A stretch of DNA of 64,000 nt from DATLSM01 sp049585815 (GTDB lineage Bacteria; Actinomycetota; Thermoleophilia; Solirubrobacterales; 70-9), in the NCBI GenBank assembly GCA_049585815.1, contig JBAVAR010000054.1, forward strand, positions 1 to 64,000, read 5' to 3'. The notes under the pieces were generated by a model. That model was not told the DNA's origin, searched no databases, and saw only the letters and a list, made by a program, of their open reading frames with translations. The stretch's first letter is position 1; each line of letters opens with the position of its first letter. Shown piece by piece: positions 45,057 through 53,447 of this stretch. Both the position numbers and the translations under genes were made by a program.

Positions 45057-45776
45057 ATGAGTGAGGGATCCAAAATCGCGACCGATGCGCTGCTGGCCGA
45101 GCAGGGTGATTACTACCGCCGGCGGGCGGCAGAGTACGAGGACTGGTGGTTTCGCCGAGACCGTTATGACCGTGGCGGGGAGGCGAACGCCAGGTGGTTC
45201 GCCGAGGAGGCGGAGGTCGAGGCGGCACTTGATCGATTCAGACCACCGGGCAGAGTCTTGGGGTTGGCCTGCGGGACCGGCATCTGGACGCGGAAGCTCG
45301 CCCATCGCGCGGAGCGGCTGACCGCCGTCGATGGCTCGGCGGAGATGCTTTCGCTAAACCGCGCCAACCTGAAAGATCCAACCGTCGAGTATCTGCAGGC
45401 TGATCTGTTCAGCTGGGAGCCGGCGGGAACCTACGATGTGTGCTTCTTCAGCTTCTGGCTCTCCCATGTTCCTGAGGAGCGCTTTGAGCCCTTCTGGAAG
45501 AAGGTGCACCGGGCGCTCGATCCCGAGGGCCGCGTCTTCTTTCTCGACAGCGCCCGCAGCGAACGCGCCAGCGCCGCAGACCACAAGCTCCCCGACCCGG
45601 GCGAGGAAACCATGCTGAGGCGCCTCAGGGACGGCAGCGAGTACCGGATCATCAAGCGCTTCCATGAGCCAGAGGCGCTCGAGCGCCGTCTGTTCGATCT
45701 CGGCTGGTCGGTTGAAGTCAACTCAACAGCGGAGTACTTCATCTTCGGGCAAGGGCGACCCCAGGCAGCCGCCTGA
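45057..45776 (+). CDS. SAM-dependent methyltransferase (class I) 2
   Basis: 239 residues. Motif I VLGLACGTGIWTRKL, acidic loop TAVDGSAEML, then YDVCFFSFWLSHVP and LDPEGRVFFLD. ATG preceded by GAAAGGAG. It is not a close copy of the first methyltransferase but belongs to the same fold. Substrate unknown. It is 60 nt downstream of gene 1 and could be in the same transcript. Confidence 0.83.
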   Translation: MSEGSKIATDALLAEQGDYYRRRAAEYEDWWFRRDRYDRGGEANARWFAEEAEVEAALDRFRPPGRVLGLACGTGIWTRKLAHRAERLTAVDGSAEMLSLNRANLKDPTVEYLQADLFSWEPAGTYDVCFFSFWLSHVPEERFEPFWKKVHRALDPEGRVFFLDSARSERASAADHKLPDPGEETMLRRLRDGSEYRIIKRFHEPEALERRLFDLGWSVEVNSTAEYFIFGQGRPQAAA

Positions 45777-46092
45777 ACGTTGGGGGGCGCCTTGATCCCA
45801 CCACCGCAGGGCACCGCTTCTGGCCCTAAACGGTTCGCATTCAAGGCACCGCGATTCATCACGCAGAAGAAATATGAAAAGACCGACGGCTCCTGTCGGG
45901 GCCTGCACATCCGGTGGGCGGGAATTAGAACGCTGATTCGGGGCGGGGTTGTCGGGCCTCTGCCGCCGCCCCGCAAACCTGCCCAGTTGGTAGGAATACA
46001 CCACTGGTGGAAATCTGATCCACACCCGGAACGTTCACCTGAATCTCGCTCAGAGCTCACGGCAGCTCTTTGAGCTTGACCCCGGCGCGATC
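45777..46092. other. Gap with possible N-terminal extension of the acetyltransferase
   Basis: Mostly no gene. From about 45994 an in-frame reading upstream of the GNAT start looks protein-like (HLNLAQSSRQLFELDPGAIV) but has no ATG/GTG/TTG before the stop at 45991-45993. So the acetyltransferase may have lost its true start, or uses a non-standard one. Confidence 0.35.
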
Positions 46093-46815
46093 GTGGAGGT
46101 CAGAGACGGTTGGACTCTTGGGGCCGGCACCTCACCCCATCCGGTGATCTCCAACGCAGCGTTTCGGACCGACGACGAGCTGGACCCCGCGGAGCTGCTG
46201 GGGGCGGCGCGGGCCTTCTTTGGGGAGCGGGGGCGGGGCTTCAGCGTCTGGGCCAGAAGCGGGGTCCAGGAGGACCGCGACCTGATCAAAGTGGCCCAGG
46301 ATGGCGGGCTGCAATCGATCCATGAGATGCCCGAGATGATCCTCGATCGGCGCCCGCCCGAGCATCCGCTCCCTGACGGCCTCGAGCTGCGCAGGGTGAG
46401 CTCAGCCGGCGAGGCAAGTGATTATTGGCGGGTTGCGACCCTCGCCTACTCAAGCCTTGGCTTTCCGGCGATGACCTTCGACGCCTACACGAACCACGCC
46501 GGCCTTCATTCCGACAACGTGGCTGCCTTCCTCGTCCGTGAGGACGGCGAGCCACTCAGCATCGCAATGAGCATCGTTAGCGACGGGGTTGCCGGTATCT
46601 ACTGGGTGGGAAGCGTGACGACAGCGCGGGGCCGGGGCCTGGGTCGGACGGTCACGGCCGCAGCGGTCAACGCTGGTTTTGATCTCGGAGCGGAGATCGC
46701 CTCCTTGCAGGCATCGCCGATGGGTGAGAGCCTCTACTCGGCCATGGGTTTCGAGAAGGTATTCAACTACCGGCTCCTGGTTTCACCGCCTCGCGAAACC
46801 TCGACCGCGCGATGA
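46093..46815 (+). CDS. GNAT-family acetyltransferase
   Basis: 240 residues from GTG 46093. C-terminal GNAT core (about 100-235): LSIAMSIVSDGVAGIYWVGSVTTARGRGLGRTVTAAAV, where RGRGLG is the acetyl-CoA pyrophosphate loop. The first 90 residues are a family-specific entry domain (WARSGVQEDRDLIKVAQ). The upstream in-frame stretch suggests the native protein was slightly longer. Overlaps the following oxidoreductase gene by 4 nt. Confidence 0.82.
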   Translation: MEVRDGWTLGAGTSPHPVISNAAFRTDDELDPAELLGAARAFFGERGRGFSVWARSGVQEDRDLIKVAQDGGLQSIHEMPEMILDRRPPEHPLPDGLELRRVSSAGEASDYWRVATLAYSSLGFPAMTFDAYTNHAGLHSDNVAAFLVREDGEPLSIAMSIVSDGVAGIYWVGSVTTARGRGLGRTVTAAAVNAGFDLGAEIASLQASPMGESLYSAMGFEKVFNYRLLVSPPRETSTAR

Positions 46816-47780
46816 GGGCGGCGGTCATATTTGAGAACGGGAGTCCGGACGTACTGCGCTACGAGCAGGTGCCCGATCCCCCCTGCCCCGAAGGCTGCGT
46901 GGCGATTGACGTCGAGGCGATCAGCATCGAGGGGGGCGACCTGCTCGCCCGCGCCGCCTCGCCCCCGGCGAGCACCCCCCACATCGTCGGTTACCTGTCT
47001 GCCGGCACCGTGACCGCGGTCGGCGCCGGAGTCGAGCAGCCGGCGGTCGGCGAGAGGGTGGTGGCGCTAAACGCAGATGGATCTCACGCAGAGAAGAGGG
47101 TCGTGCCGGCGATCATGACCTGGCCCGTCCCGGACGGACTCGACCCCGCCCGGGCCGCCTGCATCCCGGTCGCCTTCGGCACCGCTCAGGAGTGCCTCTT
47201 CACCGCGGCGAATCTCGAGAGCGGGCAGACGGTCTTGATCCATGCCGGGGCGGGCGGCGTGGGGATGGCGGCGATTCAACTGGCAAAGCAGGCCGGTGCA
47301 ACCGTGATCTCGACCGCATCGAGCGATGCCAAACTCGAGCGGCTAAAGCCGCTCGGACTCGATCACAGCATCAACTACGCAAGGGATTCCTTCGTCGAGG
47401 CGCTGGACACGCTGACGGAAGGGCGCGGGGCCGACGTCGTTCTGGACCCGATCGGCGGGAAAAACCTGGTGGACAGCGTCGATGCACTCGCCTATCGGGG
47501 GACGCTGGTCAGCGTCGGCGTCGCTGCGCGGGCCGGCTCTGGGCTCGAGGCCAGATCGCTGTGGAGCAAGAACAACACGCTGCGCGGGGTCTACCTGGGT
47601 GGAGCGCTGCTCGCCGAGTACCAACGGGTGCACCCGATGATCTCCGAGCTGATCGAGCGAGTGGCGAGTGGCGATCTGCACGTGCAGATTGACTCGACAT
47701 TTCCGCTCGCCGAAGCTGCCGCCGCGCATTCCTATTTGGAGGGCCGAAATGCCTTCGGCCGGGTGGTGATGGTGCCGTGA
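46812..47780 (+). CDS. Zinc-free quinone oxidoreductase-like MDR dehydrogenase
   Basis: 322 residues. Medium-chain fold: GroES-like N-terminus, then the nucleotide motif HAGAGGVGMAAIQLAKQAGATV. No catalytic-zinc Cys/His set is seen, which points to NADPH-dependent quinone reductases (QOR). NADPH-linked reduction of quinones or enones. Overlaps the acetyltransferase gene by 4 nt, so co-translated. Signal peptide absent. Confidence 0.87.
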   Translation: MRAAVIFENGSPDVLRYEQVPDPPCPEGCVAIDVEAISIEGGDLLARAASPPASTPHIVGYLSAGTVTAVGAGVEQPAVGERVVALNADGSHAEKRVVPAIMTWPVPDGLDPARAACIPVAFGTAQECLFTAANLESGQTVLIHAGAGGVGMAAIQLAKQAGATVISTASSDAKLERLKPLGLDHSINYARDSFVEALDTLTEGRGADVVLDPIGGKNLVDSVDALAYRGTLVSVGVAARAGSGLEARSLWSKNNTLRGVYLGGALLAEYQRVHPMISELIERVASGDLHVQIDSTFPLAEAAAAHSYLEGRNAFGRVVMVP

Positions 47781-47798
47781 GGAGCGCCTCCTAGAGGA

Positions 47799-48437
47799 GT
47801 GGGCCCAACGCTCGACCAGCTGGTGGTGGCGGATGAGCCCGGCGCCTGGGTCGCACTCGGATTCGCCGTCGAGAACGACGACTGCGTGATTGGGGAGGTC
47901 CGGATCCGCCTCGCTGGGCGTGGCCCCGGCAGGGGAATCACCGCCTGGTCACTCCGCGACATCGAGAGCACCGGGCTGGATGGGCTGCCGACAAGGCGCT
48001 CCGATCGCCAGCCGCCAAGCAGCACGCCCCTGCATCCCAACGGCATCGCGACGCTCGACCACGTGGTGGTGATCTCCCCGGCCCTGGATCGCACGGTTGC
48101 CGCGCTCAAAGACGCCGGTCTTTCCCTGCGCCGCATTCGCGAGGAGCCGACTCCTGCCGGCGCTCCACGGCAGGCGTTTTTCCGCCTCGGCGCAACCCTG
48201 CTCGAGGCCGTGCAGGAGCCCGCGGAGGCGATCAAGCGGGGCGGAGGAGATCAGCGCCCCTCCTTCTTTTGGGGGCTTGCCTTCGCCGCGCCCGACCTGG
48301 ATGCAACCGTCGCTCGGCTTGGAGATCGCGTCGGCGAGATCCGGCCGGCCGCCCAGCCCGGCCGCCGCATCGCGACCCTGCGCCGCTCCGCGGGCCTCTC
48401 CGTTCCAGTCGCCCTGATCACACCGCCCCTGGCCTAA
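47799..48437 (+). CDS. VOC-like protein with duplicated domain
   Basis: 212 residues from GTG 47799. The middle strand GIATLDHVVVISPALDRTVAALKDAGLSLRRI and the C-terminal half ATVARLGDRVGEIRPAAQPGRRIATLR resemble the two halves of a glyoxalase-like fold, though metal ligands are not obvious. The N-terminal 70 residues are a degenerate copy. Lies 18 nt after the oxidoreductase gene. Function unknown. Confidence 0.65.
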   Translation: MGPTLDQLVVADEPGAWVALGFAVENDDCVIGEVRIRLAGRGPGRGITAWSLRDIESTGLDGLPTRRSDRQPPSSTPLHPNGIATLDHVVVISPALDRTVAALKDAGLSLRRIREEPTPAGAPRQAFFRLGATLLEAVQEPAEAIKRGGGDQRPSFFWGLAFAAPDLDATVARLGDRVGEIRPAAQPGRRIATLRRSAGLSVPVALITPPLA

Positions 48438-48699
48438 ATGCGCCTCGCATACCGGCCGGCTCCGGGGGCCGAGTATTGGGTCCCTGGGTTGCGCGGAGTC
48501 ATTCGTTTAGAACTGATCGCCACCCGGACACAATAGACAAGGGTTCATCTGCCGCAACCGCCTGGGAGTTGAAGCGATCTCTCCCTGCGATGACCGGGAC
48601 TGGGCTGCCCCCACGCCGCGCGAGGCTGACCGGGGGCGAAGAGCCGGCTGGAGCAGCGCATCTTCCTCGACGACGCCGACTGGCCAGCCAGCCAGTAGC

Positions 48700-49965
48700 A
48701 TGCGAGCCGTGGCAGGCCAGACCGAGATCGCGAAGGGCGCGGGCGACGTCAACGATGCGCTCCTTTTGGAGCGTGAGCACTGGGTCGGCGGACCGCCCTT
48801 GGAGCTCTTTAAGCGGATGCGCCGCGAGTGCCCCGTCCACTGGACCTCGCACCTAAGCGAACTGCCGGCGGCCAAAGGCTTCTGGTCGGTCACCAGGGCA
48901 GAGGACGTCCACACCGTCAGCCGTGACTGGAAGACATACTCCTCAGAACGCGGCGGGGTGGTAGTGATCGATGAGGTCTTCCCGATCGAGCTCGCACGGG
49001 CAATGTTCATCGGCATGGATCCGCCCAAGCACGACCGGCTCAAGGCCATTTTCCAAGCCGGTTTCACGCCGAAGCGGATAGCCGCCCACGAGCAGGCCAT
49101 CCGCGAGATCGTGGTTCGTGTTCTCGACCGACTCGAGGGCCGCGAGACCTGTGATTTGGTCAGCGACGTCGCACAGCCTGCCGTCTCGCGGGTGATCGGC
49201 AGCTTCATGGGTATCCCGGAAGAAGACGACCGGGCCTGGGCGGAGCTGATGAACACAGCGCTGGCGGCCAGCGATCCCGACTACAGCCCCTCGGTCGACA
49301 ATGTGGAAGAGACGATCCAGGAGGCGATCGAGCAGGTCTTTGCGCGCTGCAACACGATGATCGCCAGGCGACGCGAGAACCCAACCGATGACCTGACGAG
49401 TGTCCTCGTCCACGCCGAGATCGACGGTGAAAAGCTTGAGGACCATGAGATCGTAATGGGGTTCTTCCTCCTAGTCGCCGCCGGCAACGACAGCACCAAG
49501 GCGACCTACTGCAGCAGCATGCGAGCCCTGATCGAAAATCCCGATCAGCGCCAGCTACTTCTCGAGGAGCCCTCGCTGATCCCCGGCGCGGTCGAGGAGT
49601 CGCTGCGGATGTTCCCCGCCTTCGCTCACTTCCGGCGCACGGCAACCGAGGACACGGTCCTAAACGGACAGAAGATCAAGGCGGGCGAGAAGGTTGTGAT
49701 GTGGTACGCGTCTTCCAACCGCGATGAGACGCGCTACGAGGACCCTGACCGCTTCGACGTTCTGCGCAATCCAGAACATCAGGCCTTTGGCGCTGGCGGG
49801 CGCCACTTCTGCCTCGGCACCGCCCTGGCGAGGCTGGAGCTGAGGATCCTGCTCGAGGAGACGTTGGCGCGCTATCCCAAGATGCGGCTCGCGGGCGAGC
49901 CGGTCTTCGTCGAGTCGGCCTTCCTCAACCAACTCAAATCGCTTCCCGTTCAGCTAACTCAATAA
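48700..49965 (+). CDS. Cytochrome P450
   Basis: 421 residues. Heme-binding loop FGAGGRHFCLG with the cysteine ligand at 371. I-helix FLLVAAGNDSTKATY (oxygen-activating acid/alcohol pair replaced by N-D-S-T), ExxR motif VEESLR, and meander around RFDVL. Soluble bacterial class, similar in layout to actinobacterial CYP124/125/142-type steroid or fatty-acid hydroxylases. Redox partners are not in the window; the flavodoxin at 60750 is 11 kb away. Confidence 0.93.
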   Translation: MRAVAGQTEIAKGAGDVNDALLLEREHWVGGPPLELFKRMRRECPVHWTSHLSELPAAKGFWSVTRAEDVHTVSRDWKTYSSERGGVVVIDEVFPIELARAMFIGMDPPKHDRLKAIFQAGFTPKRIAAHEQAIREIVVRVLDRLEGRETCDLVSDVAQPAVSRVIGSFMGIPEEDDRAWAELMNTALAASDPDYSPSVDNVEETIQEAIEQVFARCNTMIARRRENPTDDLTSVLVHAEIDGEKLEDHEIVMGFFLLVAAGNDSTKATYCSSMRALIENPDQRQLLLEEPSLIPGAVEESLRMFPAFAHFRRTATEDTVLNGQKIKAGEKVVMWYASSNRDETRYEDPDRFDVLRNPEHQAFGAGGRHFCLGTALARLELRILLEETLARYPKMRLAGEPVFVESAFLNQLKSLPVQLTQ

Positions 49966-50203
49966 CTCGGCGTAGTCACGGTATCGAGCTGTCGCTTTGC
50001 GGGGTGCGAAATACCTTGCTTCGCTCAGACTGCTGCGGGTGAACCAAAGCGCGGTTGATCCAACCCGGCCACCTCCCAAGGTGGATCGCGATGGGCATGA
50101 ACCTGAATCGAGCGCAGGGGCCGAGCCGCCTTGATGCCGTCTTTGGAAGGGCCCGGTAATCAACAGGCGAAGTCAACGATGCTGCGCCCAATTGCCACAT
50201 CCC

Positions 50204-50557
50204 TCAGCCCGCGGGGGGCTGGTGCAGTCCGAAGCTCGAACCCTGATCATCCCGGCAAAAGGCGAAGGTCCCGGAGGGTCCGGGACCGGAATGTTCGTTG
50301 AATTCGGCCTCCCCGCCAAGCTCACGGACGCGCTCCGCCGCAGCCTGGATGTCATCCACCTTGAAGAAGAGGTATGGACCCGCACCCTGATCTCCTCCAT
50401 GTAGGCCACCGCTCAGGTTCTCGGTCTTGATCTGGAAACCGTGCGCCTCCCCAGAAGGGCCGGGCTTCATCTGCCATCCGAAGAGCTCGCCGTAGAACTC
50501 ACGAGCCCGGGCCGGATCCTTGACCCCCAACTCAAAAAATGACACCTCACCTGCCAT
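50204..50557 (-). CDS. VOC-family protein (glyoxalase/bleomycin-resistance-like)
   Basis: 117 residues from ATG 50557, with AGGAGGT just upstream; the frame extends further but has no support. Two units: EVSFFELGVKDPARAREFYGELFG and YLFFKVDDIQAAAERVRELGGEAE, ending GTFAFCRDDQGSSFGLHQP. Metal-binding residues cannot be fixed. It lies downstream of the epoxide-hydrolase-like gene (50673-51569) on the same strand, 115 nt after that gene's stop. Confidence 0.85.
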   Translation of the reverse strand: MAGEVSFFELGVKDPARAREFYGELFGWQMKPGPSGEAHGFQIKTENLSGGLHGGDQGAGPYLFFKVDDIQAAAERVRELGGEAEFNEHSGPGPSGTFAFCRDDQGSSFGLHQPPAG

Positions 50558-50672
50558 TTCGAACACCTCCTGATCGGGTAAGCGGGATAATTTTCCGGTA
50601 GCGATGGTAGTTTGGACTTCTGCCATCGAGAGGTTCAGATTCTGACTCTCGCAAAGCTGGGGGCCCGCCGCC

Positions 50673-51569
50673 TCACCCAGCCGCCTCCCCGAGCGCAAGG
50701 TCCAAGGCGTCGGCAATCAACTCGGGCTGCTCGATCTGCGGATAGTGACCTGCATCTGGGAGCTCGATCGCCTCCACCCCGGGCCGCAGTGCACGCAGCC
50801 CATCGAGGACATCAACCCGCGCAACCGGATCGCGCATGCCCCAGGCCAAGGTCAACGGTCCAGGCCAATCACGGAACGCACCATGCCAGCGGTCGGTGAA
50901 CCGTTCGCGCTCCTCCATGTAGTGGATGGTCCGATGAGCTATTCGGTTACCGCCGTTGTGGGCAAACAGAGACCACTGGTCAGCGGCCTCCTCAGCGCTC
51001 AGCGGGTGCTGCGCTGAGAAGATGCGGCTGAACTGGGCACGGAAAGTACGCTCGTTACTCAACCGCGCGAACAGTGGTCCGAGCGAACCGCGCAAGAGGT
51101 GTTGTCCTACGGTCGGCTTGGCCAGGTGCAGCAACATGCTGCCGTTGAATAGCAGTGCACCCCTGAAATCCATCTCGAGCACCCCGCGCAGGTCGCGTGC
51201 CATCAGCTCGGAGGCGACCGAGGTGCCCATGTCGTGACCGATGACGAAGGTCGGCGGCGAGCCGGCCCGGCGAACCAGCTCTTCGGCGGCGTTTGCCTGC
51301 CAGGCGAGCGTGTAGAGGTGATCGGGGGGCTTCTCGGAGAGGCCGAAGCCGAGAAAGTCGAAGGCCAGCGTCGCCTCTCCCCCCTCTCGCCGCTCCAACA
51401 GTCGGCGCCAGTCATATGAGCTGGAGGGAAAACCGTGAAGGAAGAGGAGCAGCGGGTCTTCGCTCCCCGGACGGCGGTGGATGAAGAGCTGCCGACCGAG
51501 GACGTCCTCGATCCGCCCCTCATCACGCCATCGCTGCACTCGGTTACTCAGCACACGGCGAAGTCTCAC
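50673..51569 (-). CDS. Alpha/beta hydrolase with Asp nucleophile (epoxide hydrolase/dehalogenase type)
   Basis: 298 residues. Oxyanion motif HGFPSSSYDW (HGxP), nucleophile elbow GHDMGTS giving Asp113, and His275 in DAGHYPQ. This layout is that of epoxide hydrolases and haloalkane dehalogenases, not of esterases (Ser). Cap domain about 130-215. Probable role in breaking down epoxides or alkyl halides, possibly next to the P450. Ends 115 nt before the VOC gene on the same strand. Confidence 0.85.
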   Translation of the reverse strand: MRLRRVLSNRVQRWRDEGRIEDVLGRQLFIHRRPGSEDPLLLFLHGFPSSSYDWRRLLERREGGEATLAFDFLGFGLSEKPPDHLYTLAWQANAAEELVRRAGSPPTFVIGHDMGTSVASELMARDLRGVLEMDFRGALLFNGSMLLHLAKPTVGQHLLRGSLGPLFARLSNERTFRAQFSRIFSAQHPLSAEEAADQWSLFAHNGGNRIAHRTIHYMEERERFTDRWHGAFRDWPGPLTLAWGMRDPVARVDVLDGLRALRPGVEAIELPDAGHYPQIEQPELIADALDLALGEAAG

Positions 51570-51648
51570 ATCTCAATCCACAGAGCGATCTGAGCACTCG
51601 GTGGCCCATTCGCCGGCCGCGGCGGGGGCGGCCCGCCGAGATCTCGCC

Positions 51649-52440
51649 TCAACCGCTCGACCGACAGCTGTTGACGAAGATGCCGCTGAGGGTGGCCCCA
51701 CCACCGAACTCCGCTTGGAGCTGGTCTACGAAGTGCCCGTCGGGGCACTTCGCGTTGAGATATGAGTGCCGCCTTCCCTGATCGGCCCAGCGGCGGCCCG
51801 CAGTCAGCTCAAAGCTTTCCAAGGAGCCGCTGCCCCCGGCGACCTCAGGGATCTTCACCGAGATCGTGAAGCCATACCTTCCCGTGTCCTTCGATAGCTT
51901 GGCAACTGCGACGACGGCGGTTGGGGCGGGGACGCTGATGTAGGTGTAGAACAGCATCTGGGGGTAGGCGGGACCGCTGGCACCCGACGGCCCGTTGAAG
52001 ACCAGCAGGGGTCCCTTTGCGTTGAAGGGACTCGATTCAGGGAACTGGACCTGGGCGGCGATACGCCCCTTGCCGACCAGCTCCCCTCCGCAGCTCCTCA
52101 TCGCCTGGACGGGGGAGGTGGCTCGCAATTTGGCGACCGTGCAGCTGCCAAGGCCCTCAGAATCGACGCGCAGATTCCTATCGACATGCAGTTCGAGAGT
52201 CTGCGCGGGAGGGATATGGGATCCGTCGGCACTCCTCAGCGAGCCGCTCGCATGCACGCTGATCGGTGTCATCCTGTCGCTCGGCAGTGCCGTCGGGGTG
52301 ATCACTCCCCCGGCGCGAAGAATCAGGTTTCCGGCGCGGATCGTTGTCGTGTCGGCGGCGGCGAGGATCGCGCTCGCCAAAACGCCGCTAAGCGCGCTCA
52401 GCACGACCACTACTGCGATCACCCTGCCGAGACGCCTCAT
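51649..52440 (-). CDS. Exported protein, family A member 2
   Basis: 263 residues from ATG 52440. Signal peptide (about 1-28, RVIAVVVVLSALSGVLASAILA). Shares with the genes at 28076 and 63457: RVDSEGLGSC, C...ELVGKGR, LLVFNG, GRYGFTISVKIPEVAGGSGS, YLNAKCPDGHF, and a final Cys near the end. Cys pattern suggests two disulphides outside the cell. Its start overlaps the CxxC membrane-protein gene, so it is the last gene of the microprotein-sigma factor operon. Function unknown. Confidence 0.78.
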   Translation of the reverse strand: MRRLGRVIAVVVVLSALSGVLASAILAAADTTTIRAGNLILRAGGVITPTALPSDRMTPISVHASGSLRSADGSHIPPAQTLELHVDRNLRVDSEGLGSCTVAKLRATSPVQAMRSCGGELVGKGRIAAQVQFPESSPFNAKGPLLVFNGPSGASGPAYPQMLFYTYISVPAPTAVVAVAKLSKDTGRYGFTISVKIPEVAGGSGSLESFELTAGRRWADQGRRHSYLNAKCPDGHFVDQLQAEFGGGATLSGIFVNSCRSSG

Positions 52441-52712
52441 TTGGGGTCTCCATTGCCTTGGGGACCGGGAGGGCGAAACGTACAGCTGGGCTTCACCCGG
52501 GCGCCGGAGATCGTCTCGATCAGTCCGGCGCCCCAGCACATCGGACAGCCTCTCAGCGCGAGTAGGCCGACGGGTGCGAGCAGGAGAGCGGCGGGGCCGA
52601 TGACCGGAATTCCCCCGAGTGAAGCGCCGAGCGCGCCGAAGCCGACGGCTCCGCGCAGGAGGTGGCGGGGGACCGAGGCAGAGGCAAACGGACCACGGCT
52701 TTCCTCAGGCAT
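52437..52712 (-). CDS. Small membrane protein with CxxC motif
   Basis: 91 residues. A hydrophobic Gly-rich stretch (about 18-55) is followed by RGCPMCWGAGLIETISG, where CPMC could bind metal or take part in thiol exchange. Overlaps the sigma gene upstream (8 nt) and the exported-protein gene downstream (4 nt). Position beside an ECF sigma factor is where an anti-sigma factor is expected, but no anti-sigma zinc motif of the H-x3-C-x2-C type is present. Function unknown. Confidence 0.72.
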   Translation of the reverse strand: MPEESRGPFASASVPRHLLRGAVGFGALGASLGGIPVIGPAALLLAPVGLLALRGCPMCWGAGLIETISGARVKPSCTFRPPGPQGNGDPK

Positions 52713-53283
52713 CCCCGGCTCCTGAAACGGCGCTCCCGGCTGGGTTGGAGCTGAGTTGGGAACGGACCGACTGCCTCGCCCGATGCAGCCGGGACTTCAT
52801 CGCGGCCCGGCTCAGGCCAAGCGCCCTGGCGGTCGCCTGGCCCGAGAGGCCCTGGACGTCTCGGAGAAGGAGGACCGAGCGCTGCTCCGTGGGAAGGGCT
52901 GCGATCGAGGCGATCACCCGCTCGATTTCAAGGCGATTGAGAACGGCCTCCTCGGCGGAGTCGGCTGCTTTGACCGCATCGGGGAGCGAGCGCTGGGCGA
53001 TCGAAAGCCTTGTCTTTCGGATGCACTCGCGAAGTACGACTTTGAACATCCAGGAGGCGAGCGCGGCGGTTGCCCGCAGCGTCCCGATCCTGCAATAGAG
53101 CACGATCAGCGCCTCCTGCGCCGCATCCTCAGCGTCCTGAGGCGTCGAGCACAGGGTGCGGGCAAAGCGTCGGACATGCTCGTGGGAGCCCGCTATGAGG
53201 CTCGCAACCGCGTCGGGGTTGCCCTCGCGCGCCGCGCTTATGACCGCCTCAGAGGGCCAGGTGGTGGGCGCTCGCTCAGACAC
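52705..53283 (-). CDS. ECF-type sigma factor
   Basis: 192 residues from GTG 53283. A TTG at 53343 is also open but would run over the microprotein. Region 2 (about 15-80): RRFARTLCSTPQDAEDAAQEAL, ATAALASWMFKVV. Region 4 (about 120-170): IAALPTEQRSVLLLRDVQGLSG and ARALGLSRAAMKSRLHRA. Likely controls this operon, including the exported family-A protein. The start overlaps the stop of the microprotein. No classical anti-sigma gene is nearby. Confidence 0.85.
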   Translation of the reverse strand: MSERAPTTWPSEAVISAAREGNPDAVASLIAGSHEHVRRFARTLCSTPQDAEDAAQEALIVLYCRIGTLRATAALASWMFKVVLRECIRKTRLSIAQRSLPDAVKAADSAEEAVLNRLEIERVIASIAALPTEQRSVLLLRDVQGLSGQATARALGLSRAAMKSRLHRARQSVRSQLSSNPAGSAVSGAGDA

Positions 53284-53362
53284 GGGAGCGCCGGCGGACC
53301 AGGAGGAGGATGCAGCCACAAAGGAGGATTGCGGCCGCGCCAAGGTAAATCGCTGTGGTCAT
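53276..53362 (-). CDS. 28-residue single-helix membrane microprotein
   Basis: MTTAIYLGAAAILLCGCILL then a basic end (VRRRSRV). One membrane helix with two Cys (CGC). AAAGGA lies upstream of the ATG. The stop at 53276-53278 overlaps the GTG of the sigma factor at 53283, so the two are translationally coupled. It may be an anchor, a sensor or a translation-coupling leader for the sigma gene. Confidence 0.55.
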   Translation of the reverse strand: MTTAIYLGAAAILLCGCILLLVRRRSRV

Positions 53363-53447
53363 GGGGCACCATCCTTTGCGGTTCGATCTGAGATGACGTT
53401 GATAAGAGGTGCGGATGGCGAAAAGGATTCGCGATTCCTCTTTTCGC

